Assembly (NCBI GenBank): GCA_013538855.1
Contig: JABXJS010000191.1
Location: forward strand, 1 to 64,000
Origin: Herpetosiphonaceae bacterium
GTDB lineage: Bacteria > Chloroflexota > Chloroflexia > Chloroflexales > Herpetosiphonaceae
DNA length: 64,000 nucleotides
Reading direction: 5' to 3'
Shown here: positions 35,527 to 42,371 of the stretch, piece by piece
How the letters are laid out: each line of letters starts with the position of its first letter
Position numbering within the stretch: position 1 is the stretch's first letter
The notes under the pieces: generated by a model
The model's input: the letters and a program-made list of their open reading frames with translations, nothing else
Told to the model about the DNA's origin: nothing
The model's database searches: none
Position numbers and translations under genes: made by a program

Positions 35527-36000
35527 CTAGTGGGCGCTTGGCTCCGGCTCCCAGCCCGAGCTAATCCGCCGCCGCAGCCGCTCCAACACCCATCCCAGCA
35601 CGGGAATACGCCGATAGGCCGTCTGAACGGTGTCCCAGTAGTCAACGTGGTGCACAATGAGGCCGTCGCTGCCCACCTGCGAAACGCCGACGGCCTCGGT
35701 GATCACAGTTTCGCGCGCTTGGGTCACGCGCACCAGTGTCCAGCGTGTGTAGATCGTGTCGCCGCGCCAGGCTTGCCCCCGCACCTTGAACTGCGCGCCA
35801 GGAATAAGCCGCCAGGTGTCGTCCATCACGCGCTTGATGCCAGTGTGGCCGTTGACCTGGCTGACCGGGTCTTCAAAGCGTAGCTGTGGCGCGCAGCACG
35901 CCAGCAGCGCCGCCGAGTCATCAAGATGCGCCGTCTCCAGCCCGTGCGCAAACCGCGCCGCCAGCCCAGCTACACCAGCATCACGCTCGCTTGTATCCAT
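35527..36000 (-). CDS. SnoaL/NTF2-like fold protein
   Basis: The protein has 157 residues. The pattern of an N-terminal helix (AARFAHGLETAHLDDSAALLA), LRFEDPVSQVNGHTGIKRVM, and then beta strands with YTRWTLVRV and GLIVHHVDYWDT fits the NTF2-like superfamily of small ligand-binding or isomerase/hydrolase proteins. The HHVDYWD end is common in SnoaL-like polyketide-cyclase relatives. It is divergent from a TetR-family gene, and its promoter contains the probable TetR operator. AAAGGAG precedes the ATG and an intrinsic terminator follows, so it is a single-gene transcript. The substrate is unknown. Confidence 0.75.
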   Translation of the reverse strand: MDTSERDAGVAGLAARFAHGLETAHLDDSAALLACCAPQLRFEDPVSQVNGHTGIKRVMDDTWRLIPGAQFKVRGQAWRGDTIYTRWTLVRVTQARETVITEAVGVSQVGSDGLIVHHVDYWDTVQTAYRRIPVLGWVLERLRRRISSGWEPEPSAH

Positions 36001-36052
36001 TATGTCGCTCCTTTATGGTATCGTTGCTCCAGACAGTTCTTGCGCTGTCGTC

Positions 36053-36081
36053 ATAATACATACAGACTGTATGTTTGTAAA
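36053..36081 (-). promoter_or_regulatory. Promoter of the SnoaL-like gene with TetR-type operator in its spacer
   Basis: On the minus strand TTTACA (36076-36081) and TATTAT (36053-36058) are exactly 17 bases apart. A perfect 8-bp inverted repeat, ACATACAG-A-CTGTATGT (36058-36074), fills the spacer; this resembles known TetR/AcrR-family operators. Binding there would block RNA polymerase at this promoter, and probably also transcription of the divergent regulator gene. Confidence 0.8.
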
Positions 36082-36118
36082 GTAACAACAAGATAACAAG
36101 CGAGCAAACGGAGGCCGT

Positions 36119-36703
36119 ATGCCCAACCAACCGCGCCGCAGCAATGCCGAGCGCAGCAGCGCAACCCACCAGGCCCTGATCAGCGCCGCCGCCACGCTGT
36201 TCGGCCAGCACGGCTATGCCGCAACCAGCACGAATGCTATTTTAGAGGCCACCGCGCTCACTCGCGGGGCGCTCTACCACCACTTTGCCGATAAGCGCGC
36301 GCTCTTTATCGCCGTCGTCGAGCACGTTGAGCATACGCTGATCGCCGCAATCAAGGCCCAGACAGCCCAGATCGAGCCGCCGAGCCAGCGCCTGCGCATT
36401 CAGATCGCCCAGTATATCGACGCCATCGCCCAACCTGCGCCTGCGCGCATCCTGCTCCAAGATGCCCCGGCCGTCATTGGTCCCGAGCGCTGGCGCACAT
36501 TTGCCGACGCCGCCTGGCAGCGCCAGCTCAGCCAGTTTATGCAGCCGCTCGCCGCCCCCGACTCAGCGATTCCCGCCATCTTGGCGGGCCTGGTCGGTGC
36601 CGCGATTGATCGCGCCGCGCTCGCAATCCTCGATGGCTCCGCCGCCCGCGCCGAGGTCAAGCAGGCCATCGACCTGCTGCTTGAGCGCCTGCTTGCCCCC
36701 TAG
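36119..36703 (+). CDS. TetR-family transcription regulator
   Basis: The protein has 194 residues. The DNA-binding helix-turn-helix covers about 16-62 (ALISAAATLFGQHGYAATST, then GALYHHFADKRALF), the TetR_N signature. The C-terminal part is helical and Ala-rich and would bind an unknown ligand and dimerise. A perfect palindrome lies 45 bases upstream in the promoter of the divergent SnoaL-like gene, the most likely target and autoregulatory site. GGAGG lies upstream of the ATG. A hairpin follows the stop. Confidence 0.92.
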   Translation: MPNQPRRSNAERSSATHQALISAAATLFGQHGYAATSTNAILEATALTRGALYHHFADKRALFIAVVEHVEHTLIAAIKAQTAQIEPPSQRLRIQIAQYIDAIAQPAPARILLQDAPAVIGPERWRTFADAAWQRQLSQFMQPLAAPDSAIPAILAGLVGAAIDRAALAILDGSAARAEVKQAIDLLLERLLAP

Positions 36704-36729
36704 GCCCCAGCGCCAGCTAAAATACGGCA

Positions 36730-36756
36730 GGCGACACTCATGGCCAGAGTGTCGCC
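36730..36756 (+). terminator. Hairpin after the TetR gene
   Basis: A perfect 10-bp stem GGCGACACTC/GAGTGTCGCC (36730-36739 and 36747-36756) with a 7-base loop lies 27 bases after the stop, followed by a weak T-rich stretch. The remaining gap to 36926 shows nothing. Confidence 0.6.
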
Positions 36757-36926
36757 CGCAGCCGCTGTTTTGCTTACGCGATTAAGCACCGCTGTTGTTG
36801 ACCAGCTGGTGTACAGCAATCCGCAGCCGTGCGTCGATCAACGGCAGCGGCGCTGACGTAGCCCGCCCGCCTGCGCGCAACACCCGCCGCCCACAGCACC
36901 CGATCGCCAGCGCCGCCGCCCAGCCG

Positions 36927-37715
36927 CTACGAGCCGGTGCTGCTGTAGTGGCTCAGGCCCCAGAGCCAGATGCGGTAGGCCAGCGTGATCAGCGCCACGG
37001 CGATCAGCGGGCCAAGCCAGGCCAGCACACCAATTGGCCGCCCAAGCAGATGCGCCGCTGGGTAGAACGAGGCGAAGCCATACGGAATCAGCCAGGTCAT
37101 CACGATGCCGATGCCGCGGCTGTAGATCGTCAGCGGGTACTTGGCAAACTCATGCGTCTGGAAGATCGCCGACGTGACCGGAATCGAGTCGATGATCCAG
37201 AAGGCCGACACGGCGGTTAGCAAGTTAAGCGCGATGAAAATCACGCCGCCGCTGACAACAGCAACGAGACAGTACGCGATGTTAATCGGCGTCCAGGCGA
37301 TGTGCAGCGCGAGCGACGCCTTCAGCACCAGCGCTATTCCTACAACAAAATTGCCGATGCCGTCGTGGCAAAACCGATCGGCCAGCAGGTGAAACAGCGG
37401 GTTGATCGGGCGCACCAAGAAGCGGTCGAAGCCGCCGGTGCGAATGTAGGCGCGGCCAAAAATCCACAGGTTGTCGGCGAACATATGGTTGATCGACTTG
37501 CTCAGCGTGATCAGGCCGTAGACCAGCAGAATCTCGTCGAAGGTCCAGCCGTTCAAATCCGGTATCTGGCGCATCACCGACCAGACGGCCAGCAGGCCCG
37601 CCGCCTGCAGCAGCACCGTCGATCCGGCCCCGATCACAAAGTTCATGCGGTACTCCAGCAATATCTTGAAGCGCTGAAGCAGAAAATGCCAGTACAGTCG
37701 CGCATAGCGGCGCAT
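36927..37715 (-). CDS. ABC-2 family permease (COG3694-like)
   Basis: The protein has 262 residues and about six spans. The N terminus RYARLYWHFLLQRFKILLEYRMNF is the usual amphipathic start of this permease family, and SGGVIFIALNLLTAVSAFWI plus SRGIGIVMTWLIPYGFASFYP are its later conserved segments. It pairs with the COG4587-like permease upstream and the COG4586-like ATPase, an order seen in uncharacterised exporters. GAAGGAGG precedes the ATG at 37715; the longer frame from 37826 overlaps the upstream gene. The substrate is unknown. Confidence 0.85.
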   Translation of the reverse strand: MRRYARLYWHFLLQRFKILLEYRMNFVIGAGSTVLLQAAGLLAVWSVMRQIPDLNGWTFDEILLVYGLITLSKSINHMFADNLWIFGRAYIRTGGFDRFLVRPINPLFHLLADRFCHDGIGNFVVGIALVLKASLALHIAWTPINIAYCLVAVVSGGVIFIALNLLTAVSAFWIIDSIPVTSAIFQTHEFAKYPLTIYSRGIGIVMTWLIPYGFASFYPAAHLLGRPIGVLAWLGPLIAVALITLAYRIWLWGLSHYSSTGS

Positions 37716-37729
37716 CGCAGCCTCCTTCG

Positions 37730-38545
37730 CTAGCCACCCTGCACGGTGACTTTCCGCACCGCCAGCCGAAACACCACCCGCGAGCCAACTGCCAGCGCCG
37801 CCAGCCAGGCCAGCTGCACCAGCCACACCTGCGGAGCCTGCGCCGCCGGGATAATGCCGCTTAGCAGGGCCACCGGCGTGTAGAGCGCCTGGCTAAACGG
37901 CATCCAGCTCGCCACGCTCTGCAGCCAGCCAGGCAGCATCACCAGCGGCACCAGCGCGCCGCTGAAGAACATCACCGTGCCCTCGCGCACCACGTGCAGG
38001 CCCCACACCTCTGTCGAGTAGAAGGCCAGGCAGGCGAACATCCAGTCGAAGCAGAACAAGATCGCGTTGCCCAGCAGCAGCGTCAGCCCAAACGCCGCCC
38101 AGATCGCCGGATCGCTGGGCAGCTGCAGGTGAAACACAAAGCGCGCAAACAGGCCCACCGTGAGCACCTGCTGCAGCAGACTGTAGCCCAGCGACGAGAG
38201 CGTTTCGATGTAGAAGCGCTCCTGCAGATCGACCGGGCGCGTCAGCTCGATGGCGATCATGCCCTCGCGCACAAGGTCGCCCATCGGCAGAATCTGGCCC
38301 CACTGCACCAGCGGCGCGATCATCTGCGCCAGCAGAATGTAGGTGATCGTCTGCTGCTGCTCCAGCCCACCGACAGTGCCACGACCGGCGTAGACCGCGC
38401 GCCAGAAGAACACAAACACCGTCATCATCAAAATTTGTCCCAGCAGCTGCACCCAAAACCAAAGGTTGTAGGCCAAATACTGCTTGAACGTCATCACCGC
38501 AATCGAGCGGTACAGGCGGCCCTTGCGCCGCAGCGCCAGCGTCAT
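37730..38545 (-). CDS. ABC-2 family permease (COG4587-like)
   Basis: The protein has 271 residues and about six spans. It begins with a basic end and TFKQYLAYNLWFWVQLLGQILMMTVFVFFWRAVY, followed by GMIAIELTRPVDLQERFY, a cytoplasmic loop typical of the family. Its ATG overlaps the ATPase stop by ATGA, with GAGGAGG before it, and the second permease follows after 14 bases. The two permeases probably form a heterodimer driven by the ATPase encoded at 38542-39561. Confidence 0.85.
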   Translation of the reverse strand: MTLALRRKGRLYRSIAVMTFKQYLAYNLWFWVQLLGQILMMTVFVFFWRAVYAGRGTVGGLEQQQTITYILLAQMIAPLVQWGQILPMGDLVREGMIAIELTRPVDLQERFYIETLSSLGYSLLQQVLTVGLFARFVFHLQLPSDPAIWAAFGLTLLLGNAILFCFDWMFACLAFYSTEVWGLHVVREGTVMFFSGALVPLVMLPGWLQSVASWMPFSQALYTPVALLSGIIPAAQAPQVWLVQLAWLAALAVGSRVVFRLAVRKVTVQGG

Positions 38546-39561
38546 ACCAGCACCTCCTCGCGCAGCGCCGCCGTGTGCGTGCCAGCGTAGATCTGCTTGA
38601 TGATGCTCTCCAAATCTGGCTCGGCGAGCGAGAAGTCGATCGCCTCGATCTGGGGCATCAGCGCCGTGGCCACCTGGCTGGCGCTGGTGACGGTGCGGTC
38701 GAAGCGCACCTCCAGCGCGCGCTCGCCGTGGCTGGCGATCGCGGTGCCCAGCGGCAGGATCAAGTGCTCGATCTCCAGCGGGTGCGCAGTCTCGAAGGCG
38801 ATGGAGCGGAAGGTGCCAAAGCGCTGCTTGATCGTGCTGAGCGGGCCATCGTAGACAACTGAGCCAGCGTCGATGATGATCACACGCTGACAGAGCTGCT
38901 CGATATCGTCGAGGTCGTGGGTGGTCAGCATCACGGTGGTGCCGTTGCGCTGGTTCTGGTCGCGGATGAAGGCGCGGATGCGCTCCTTGACCATCACATC
39001 GAGGCCGATGGTTGGCTCGTCGAGGTAGACAACGCGCGGCTGGTGCAGGAAGGTGGCGGCCAGCTCGGCGCGCATCTTCTGGCCCAGCGACATCGAGCGA
39101 ATGGGCACGCTGAGCAGCTCCTCCAGCTCCAGCGTCTGCGCGAACTCGGCGAGCAGCTGGCGGTAGCGCGCTGGCTCCAGCTCGTAGATGTTGGCGATCA
39201 GGTTAAGCGACTCGCGCAGCGCCAAGTCCCACCAGAGCTGCGTGCGCTGGCCGAAGACCACGCCGATCTCACGGGCATTGGCGACGCGCTCGCGGTGCGG
39301 ATCGCGGCCTAGCACGCGGATGCTGCCGCCGCTCGGGTGCAGGATGCCCGTGAGCATCTTGATCGTCGTCGACTTGCCTGCGCCGTTGACGCCGATGTAG
39401 CCGACGACCTCGCCGGCATCGACGTGAAAGCTCAGGTCGTGCACGGCGACTTTTTCGACATAGTGCGGGCGAAACAGCGCCTTGACCGCGCCGCGCAGCC
39501 CGCTATCTTTTTTAATCGTGCGATAAACTTTTGAAACGTGGGATAGCTCAATTGTGGGCAT
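38542..39561 (-). CDS. ABC transporter ATP-binding protein (COG4586-like)
   Basis: The protein has 339 residues. It carries the N-terminal extension KKDSGLRGAVKALFRPHY characteristic of this subfamily before Walker A GVNGAGKS (57-64). The signature MSLGQKMRAE is at 157-166 and Walker B VVYLDEP at 177-183, followed by an H-loop in LTTHDLDDIEQL. AGGAG precedes the ATG at 39561; the longer frame from 39666 is not supported. It is the first gene of a three-gene exporter with both permeases. The substrate is unknown. Confidence 0.92.
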   Translation of the reverse strand: MPTIELSHVSKVYRTIKKDSGLRGAVKALFRPHYVEKVAVHDLSFHVDAGEVVGYIGVNGAGKSTTIKMLTGILHPSGGSIRVLGRDPHRERVANAREIGVVFGQRTQLWWDLALRESLNLIANIYELEPARYRQLLAEFAQTLELEELLSVPIRSMSLGQKMRAELAATFLHQPRVVYLDEPTIGLDVMVKERIRAFIRDQNQRNGTTVMLTTHDLDDIEQLCQRVIIIDAGSVVYDGPLSTIKQRFGTFRSIAFETAHPLEIEHLILPLGTAIASHGERALEVRFDRTVTSASQVATALMPQIEAIDFSLAEPDLESIIKQIYAGTHTAALREEVLV

Positions 39562-39718
39562 GCACACACTCCTGCTGCCGATGAACGCGCTAAAAGCGCC
39601 CCTAGACACAACAATGTGCATCACTGCGGGGCGCTGTTGATAGTATGCGCGAGCAGCCGCCGCCAAGCCATACCCTTTTGGCCGGATGCGGCTCAGCCTT
39701 ACGATGGATTCAGGTCAA

Positions 39719-40873
39719 TTAGGGTGTGTGCTGAATGCGCGTGATCAGGCCACGGTCGAGGTCGGCGACCAGCAGCGCGCCGTCGGGGGCGTTGATCAGC
39801 GCAATCGGGCGGCTCCAGCCGGTCGACCAGCTGGTGACCGCTGGCGCATCTGCGTCGAGCTGCACACGCACGATGCGCTGCCCGGCGGTGTCCGCGCGAT
39901 CCCAGGCTCCGGCCAGGCCCACGAAGAGCGCGCCCTGATCCGCAGCGGCGAAGGTGGTGCCGGTGTAGAAGGTCAGGCCGACCGGCGACGAGTGGGCCGG
40001 GAAGGTCGCCACTGGTGCAAGCGTGTCGGCGCAGCTTTCAGCGCTGCCGCCGCCGTCTGGATCGGGCACGCGGTCGCCGTAGCAGCGCGGCCAGCCATAG
40101 TCGCCGCCCTGAACGATCTGGTTCAGCTCCTCTGGCGGCAGGCCAGCGGGCAAGTCCTCGCGACCATTGTCGGTGGCCCAGAGCGCGCCATCGGGCGCGA
40201 TGGTCAGGCCGAAGCTGTTGCGGACACCAACGGCGTAGGTCTGCCAGTCGGAGCCATCGGGGCGCACGCGGCGAATCTGGCCGCTGATGCCGTTGTCGGG
40301 CTGACAGTGATCGCACAAACTGCCGATGCCCATGTACAGCCAGTCATCCGCCCCCAGCACCAGATTATTATTTTGCATACCAGCGCTGGGGATGTCGGTC
40401 AGCAGATCGCGGCGTGGCCCGGCGGCTGCGCCGCTGCTGGTGAACACGCTCAGCGTGCCCTGGCTGAGCACATACAGATCGTCGCCGCGCCAGGCCAGGC
40501 CGAGCGGGCGATTGAGGCCGCTGATGTAGGGCTGGGGAGCCGCGCCAGCAGCGGCAAGCGCCACCACCTCGCCGGAGAGCTGCGCGGCGTACAGGCGGCC
40601 GTCCGGCCCCCAGGCCAGCGCGGTTGGCTGGCTCAGGCCGCTGCTGTAGATCGTCGCCACATAGCCAGCGGGCACGCTCACGGCGCTGTCGGGCGCCAGC
40701 GCGGGCTGGGCGGTAGGTGTTGCGGCGGCAGGCAGCGTAGGCAGCAGGGTGGCTGCGGCCTGCGCCGTCACCTCGATAGGAATTGTAGGCGGAGCAGTTG
40801 GCAGCGCTGTGGTGGCTGATCCACAGCTGACGAGCGCCGCCAGCAGCAGCGCGAGCACGCAGCGTCGCAGCAT
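39719..40873 (-). CDS. Lipoprotein related to glucose/sorbosone dehydrogenases (PQQ-type beta-propeller)
   Basis: The protein has 384 residues. The signal ends in lipobox LVSC (Cys 17), followed by a Thr/Pro/Ala linker to about 65. The rest is a beta-propeller with GLSQPTALAWGPDGRLYAAQ, the GVRNSFGLTIAPDGALWATD block and LNQIVQGGDYGWPRCYG, diagnostic of the glucose/sorbosone dehydrogenase family. Several cysteines (LCDHC and others) suggest disulfides. It would act outside the membrane as a sugar or aldose dehydrogenase, but PQQ-binding residues cannot be confirmed by eye. GGAGG precedes the ATG. Confidence 0.83.
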   Translation of the reverse strand: MLRRCVLALLLAALVSCGSATTALPTAPPTIPIEVTAQAAATLLPTLPAAATPTAQPALAPDSAVSVPAGYVATIYSSGLSQPTALAWGPDGRLYAAQLSGEVVALAAAGAAPQPYISGLNRPLGLAWRGDDLYVLSQGTLSVFTSSGAAAGPRRDLLTDIPSAGMQNNNLVLGADDWLYMGIGSLCDHCQPDNGISGQIRRVRPDGSDWQTYAVGVRNSFGLTIAPDGALWATDNGREDLPAGLPPEELNQIVQGGDYGWPRCYGDRVPDPDGGGSAESCADTLAPVATFPAHSSPVGLTFYTGTTFAAADQGALFVGLAGAWDRADTAGQRIVRVQLDADAPAVTSWSTGWSRPIALINAPDGALLVADLDRGLITRIQHTP

Positions 40874-41048
40874 CGGCGTACCTCCTTGGCATAGATAACT
40901 CTGCTAAAGTGTACGCGCCACGTGCAGCGCCAGGATGAGCGGCGGCAGCCAATCAACAGCGGGCTATGCTATACTCAGCATATATGCGCTAACCCACACC
41001 GCCCACTCGGCAGTGCAACAAGGTTCCACGCTGCACCCCGGATGGGAG

Positions 41049-41073
41049 AGGTCAAATCTAAACGGTATGACCT
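41049..41073. promoter_or_regulatory. Inverted repeat upstream of the MntA/HepT genes
   Basis: AGGTCA (41049-41054) and TGACCT (41068-41073) form a 6-bp inverted repeat 13 bases apart, ending 12 bases before the start. It could be an autoregulatory site, as in many toxin-antitoxin operons. A TATACT box lies further upstream near 40970. Confidence 0.35.
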
Positions 41074-41085
41074 GAAAGGCTGGTC

Positions 41086-41415
41086 ATGATGATCCATCAG
41101 CTTAATTTGCCAATTCATATATCGGAAAAGCAATTAGAGGTGATCTGTCAGCGCTGGCATATTCGTGAGCTAGCGGTGTTTGGCTCCATACTTCATGGTA
41201 ATTTCACACCGGAGAGCGATATTGATCTCTTGCTTTCATTCGACGAAGATGCCCAGATTGGATTTCGCGAGCTGGCAGGCGTTGAGGATGATCTGGGCGC
41301 ATTGTTTGGGCGGCAAGTCGATATCTCAACTCGCGCCGCAATAGAAGCAAGCCAAAATTGGATTATTCGGCGTGAAATACTCGATCATGCAGAGGTGCTC
41401 TATGCGCGATCGTGA
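41086..41415 (+). CDS. mntA: MntA-type nucleotidyltransferase antitoxin
   Basis: The protein has 109 residues. It has the minimal nucleotidyltransferase fold with GS at 33-34 and the D45-x-D47 pair in ESDIDLLL, the GSX10DXD pattern. Such proteins act as antitoxins that adenylylate the tyrosine of the paired HEPN toxin (shown for the Shewanella MntA/HepT system). The toxin gene overlaps its end by 14 bases. The base composition is AT-richer than the neighbours, suggesting a mobile origin. The ATGATG start has no strong ribosome site. Confidence 0.85.
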   Translation: MMIHQLNLPIHISEKQLEVICQRWHIRELAVFGSILHGNFTPESDIDLLLSFDEDAQIGFRELAGVEDDLGALFGRQVDISTRAAIEASQNWIIRREILDHAEVLYARS

Positions 41416-41746
41416 TGCAGCACCTCTTATCCATATTTTCACTGCTGCCACCTTCATCGTTCAGCATACCGGAGTCCTGCAGAAATCCGAATTTCTCACA
41501 GATGCTGTATTGCAGAAGGCAGTACTCTACGAACTGCTTACAATTGGCGAAGCTGTAAAACGTTTGTCGGCAGAATTTCAACAAAAGCACGCGGATATTC
41601 CATGGTCTTCGATTGCCCGAACTCGTGATCGAGTTATCCATGGCTATGATCGAATCGACCTGAACATCATCTGGAATATCATCACAGCAGACATACCAAC
41701 ATTGCTGCATGCTATACAGCCGTTGTTGCCGACAGAAGAAGCGTAG
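41402..41746 (+). CDS. hepT: HepT-type HEPN toxin (RNase)
   Basis: The protein has 114 residues from the ATG at 41402. It is all-helical with the HEPN catalytic motif R75-x4-H80-x-Y82 in RTRDRVIHGYDR; Y82 is the expected site of adenylylation by the partner antitoxin. Active HEPN toxins cleave RNA. The 14-base overlap with mntA ensures joint expression. The set of motif residues is intact, so the pair could be functional. An earlier ATG at 41372 inside the antitoxin gene is less likely. Confidence 0.85.
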   Translation: MRDRDAAPLIHIFTAATFIVQHTGVLQKSEFLTDAVLQKAVLYELLTIGEAVKRLSAEFQQKHADIPWSSIARTRDRVIHGYDRIDLNIIWNIITADIPTLLHAIQPLLPTEEA

Positions 41747-41842
41747 CGAGCATTTGTGCAGGTTGTAGCACTTTGGGCCAATTTTGGCCGCTGTGGGGGC
41801 TGGATCGGGCGCTTTTTCGTACAACATAGCCAAAAACAGGGG

Positions 41843-41871
41843 TTGACAAGCGGCGCAGCAGCGGCTATACT
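41843..41871 (+). promoter_or_regulatory. Promoter of the ilv-leu operon
   Basis: TTGACA at 41843-41848 and TATACT at 41866-41871 are exactly 17 bases apart, close to the sigma-70 consensus. Transcription should start near 41878 and give a leader of about 490 bases before ilvD. Confidence 0.88.
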
Positions 41872-41906
41872 GCCAGCCAACGAACTTCTCTTAAGGATTA
41901 TTTCCT

Positions 41907-41996
41907 ATGACCCGTGCTTCCAACAGCGTATTTATTCTCGTACTCCTTAGCCTCGTAATTATTATTACGCGGCTAAAACGCGTTGGGAGGGGCTAA
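41907..41996 (+). CDS. Branched-chain amino acid-rich leader peptide of the ilv-leu operon
   Basis: A 29-codon frame starts at an ATG preceded by AAGGA and ends with TAA at 41994-41996. It encodes MTRASNSVFILVLLSLVIII (first 20) and TRLKRVGRG. Thirteen residues are Ile (4), Leu (5) or Val (4), most of them in one uninterrupted stretch. This is the composition expected of an attenuation leader that senses charged tRNA-Ile, -Leu and -Val. It lies just after the promoter and before a terminator with a competing structure. The peptide itself probably has no function. Confidence 0.85.
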   Translation: MTRASNSVFILVLLSLVIIITRLKRVGRG

Positions 41997-42062
41997 CAAG
42001 CCTCACGGGACTTCAAAGAGCGACACCAGACCCCTCCCCAACCACTTGGGTAGGGGTTTTTT
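41947..42062 (+). promoter_or_regulatory. Transcription attenuator (pause hairpin, antiterminator and terminator)
   Basis: Three structures can be read. A pause hairpin, 41947-41976, pairs TTAGCC...CGTAAT with ATTACG...GGCTAA inside the Ile/Leu/Val codons. The terminator pairs 42031-42041 (CCCCTCCCCAA) with 42046-42056 (TTGGGTAGGGG), one mismatch, followed by six T at 42057-42062. GGGAGGGG at 41985-41992, overlapping the end of the leader frame, is perfectly complementary to CCCCTCCC at 42031-42038, so it can form an antiterminator. A ribosome stalled on the codon run leaves 41985-41992 free; one at the stop codon covers it and the terminator forms. A local hairpin 41989-42004 may compete. 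Confidence 0.85.
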
Positions 42063-42084
42063 GATGGACAGAAAGGGATCGGCC

Positions 42085-42183
42085 ATGCACATGCTGAAAC
42101 AACTCATCGCCGCCATACTGCCCGCCCGCCGCGCTCCCAAGCTGGTCCCCATTCCCATTCGCCGCCAGCTTCGGCGGCGCTAA
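42085..42183 (+). CDS. Short basic frame between the attenuator and ilvD
   Basis: A 32-codon frame starts MHMLKQLIAAILPARRAPKL and ends IRRQLRRR. AAAGGGA precedes its ATG; an in-frame ATG at 42064 directly after the terminator T-run is another start. It is rich in Leu, Ile and Arg and could be a second leader peptide or an unrelated small protein. A perfect inverted repeat GTCACA-GCGA-TGTGAC (42195-42210) follows. Translation is unproven. Confidence 0.35.
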   Translation: MHMLKQLIAAILPARRAPKLVPIPIRRQLRRR

Positions 42184-42371
42184 GCCCGCTCCACGTCACA
42201 GCGATGTGACCAGCAGCACCATCGGGCACAGCCGCGCCCGCATCTGAGCACCGCCGCTCACTCACCTCACTGTTGAGCCTGTCCGTAGCGAAACCTGGCC
42301 CGCCCAAGGGTTAGCTTCGTGTACCCAAAATTCTGCCGATCTGCGGCCTGCGCCGCCAGTGGGGAGTATGT

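Noticed and set aside
39686-40819. 377-codon plus-strand frame opposite the sugar dehydrogenase-like lipoprotein
   Set aside because: The minus-strand product has a signal peptide, lipobox and family motifs; the plus frame has none.
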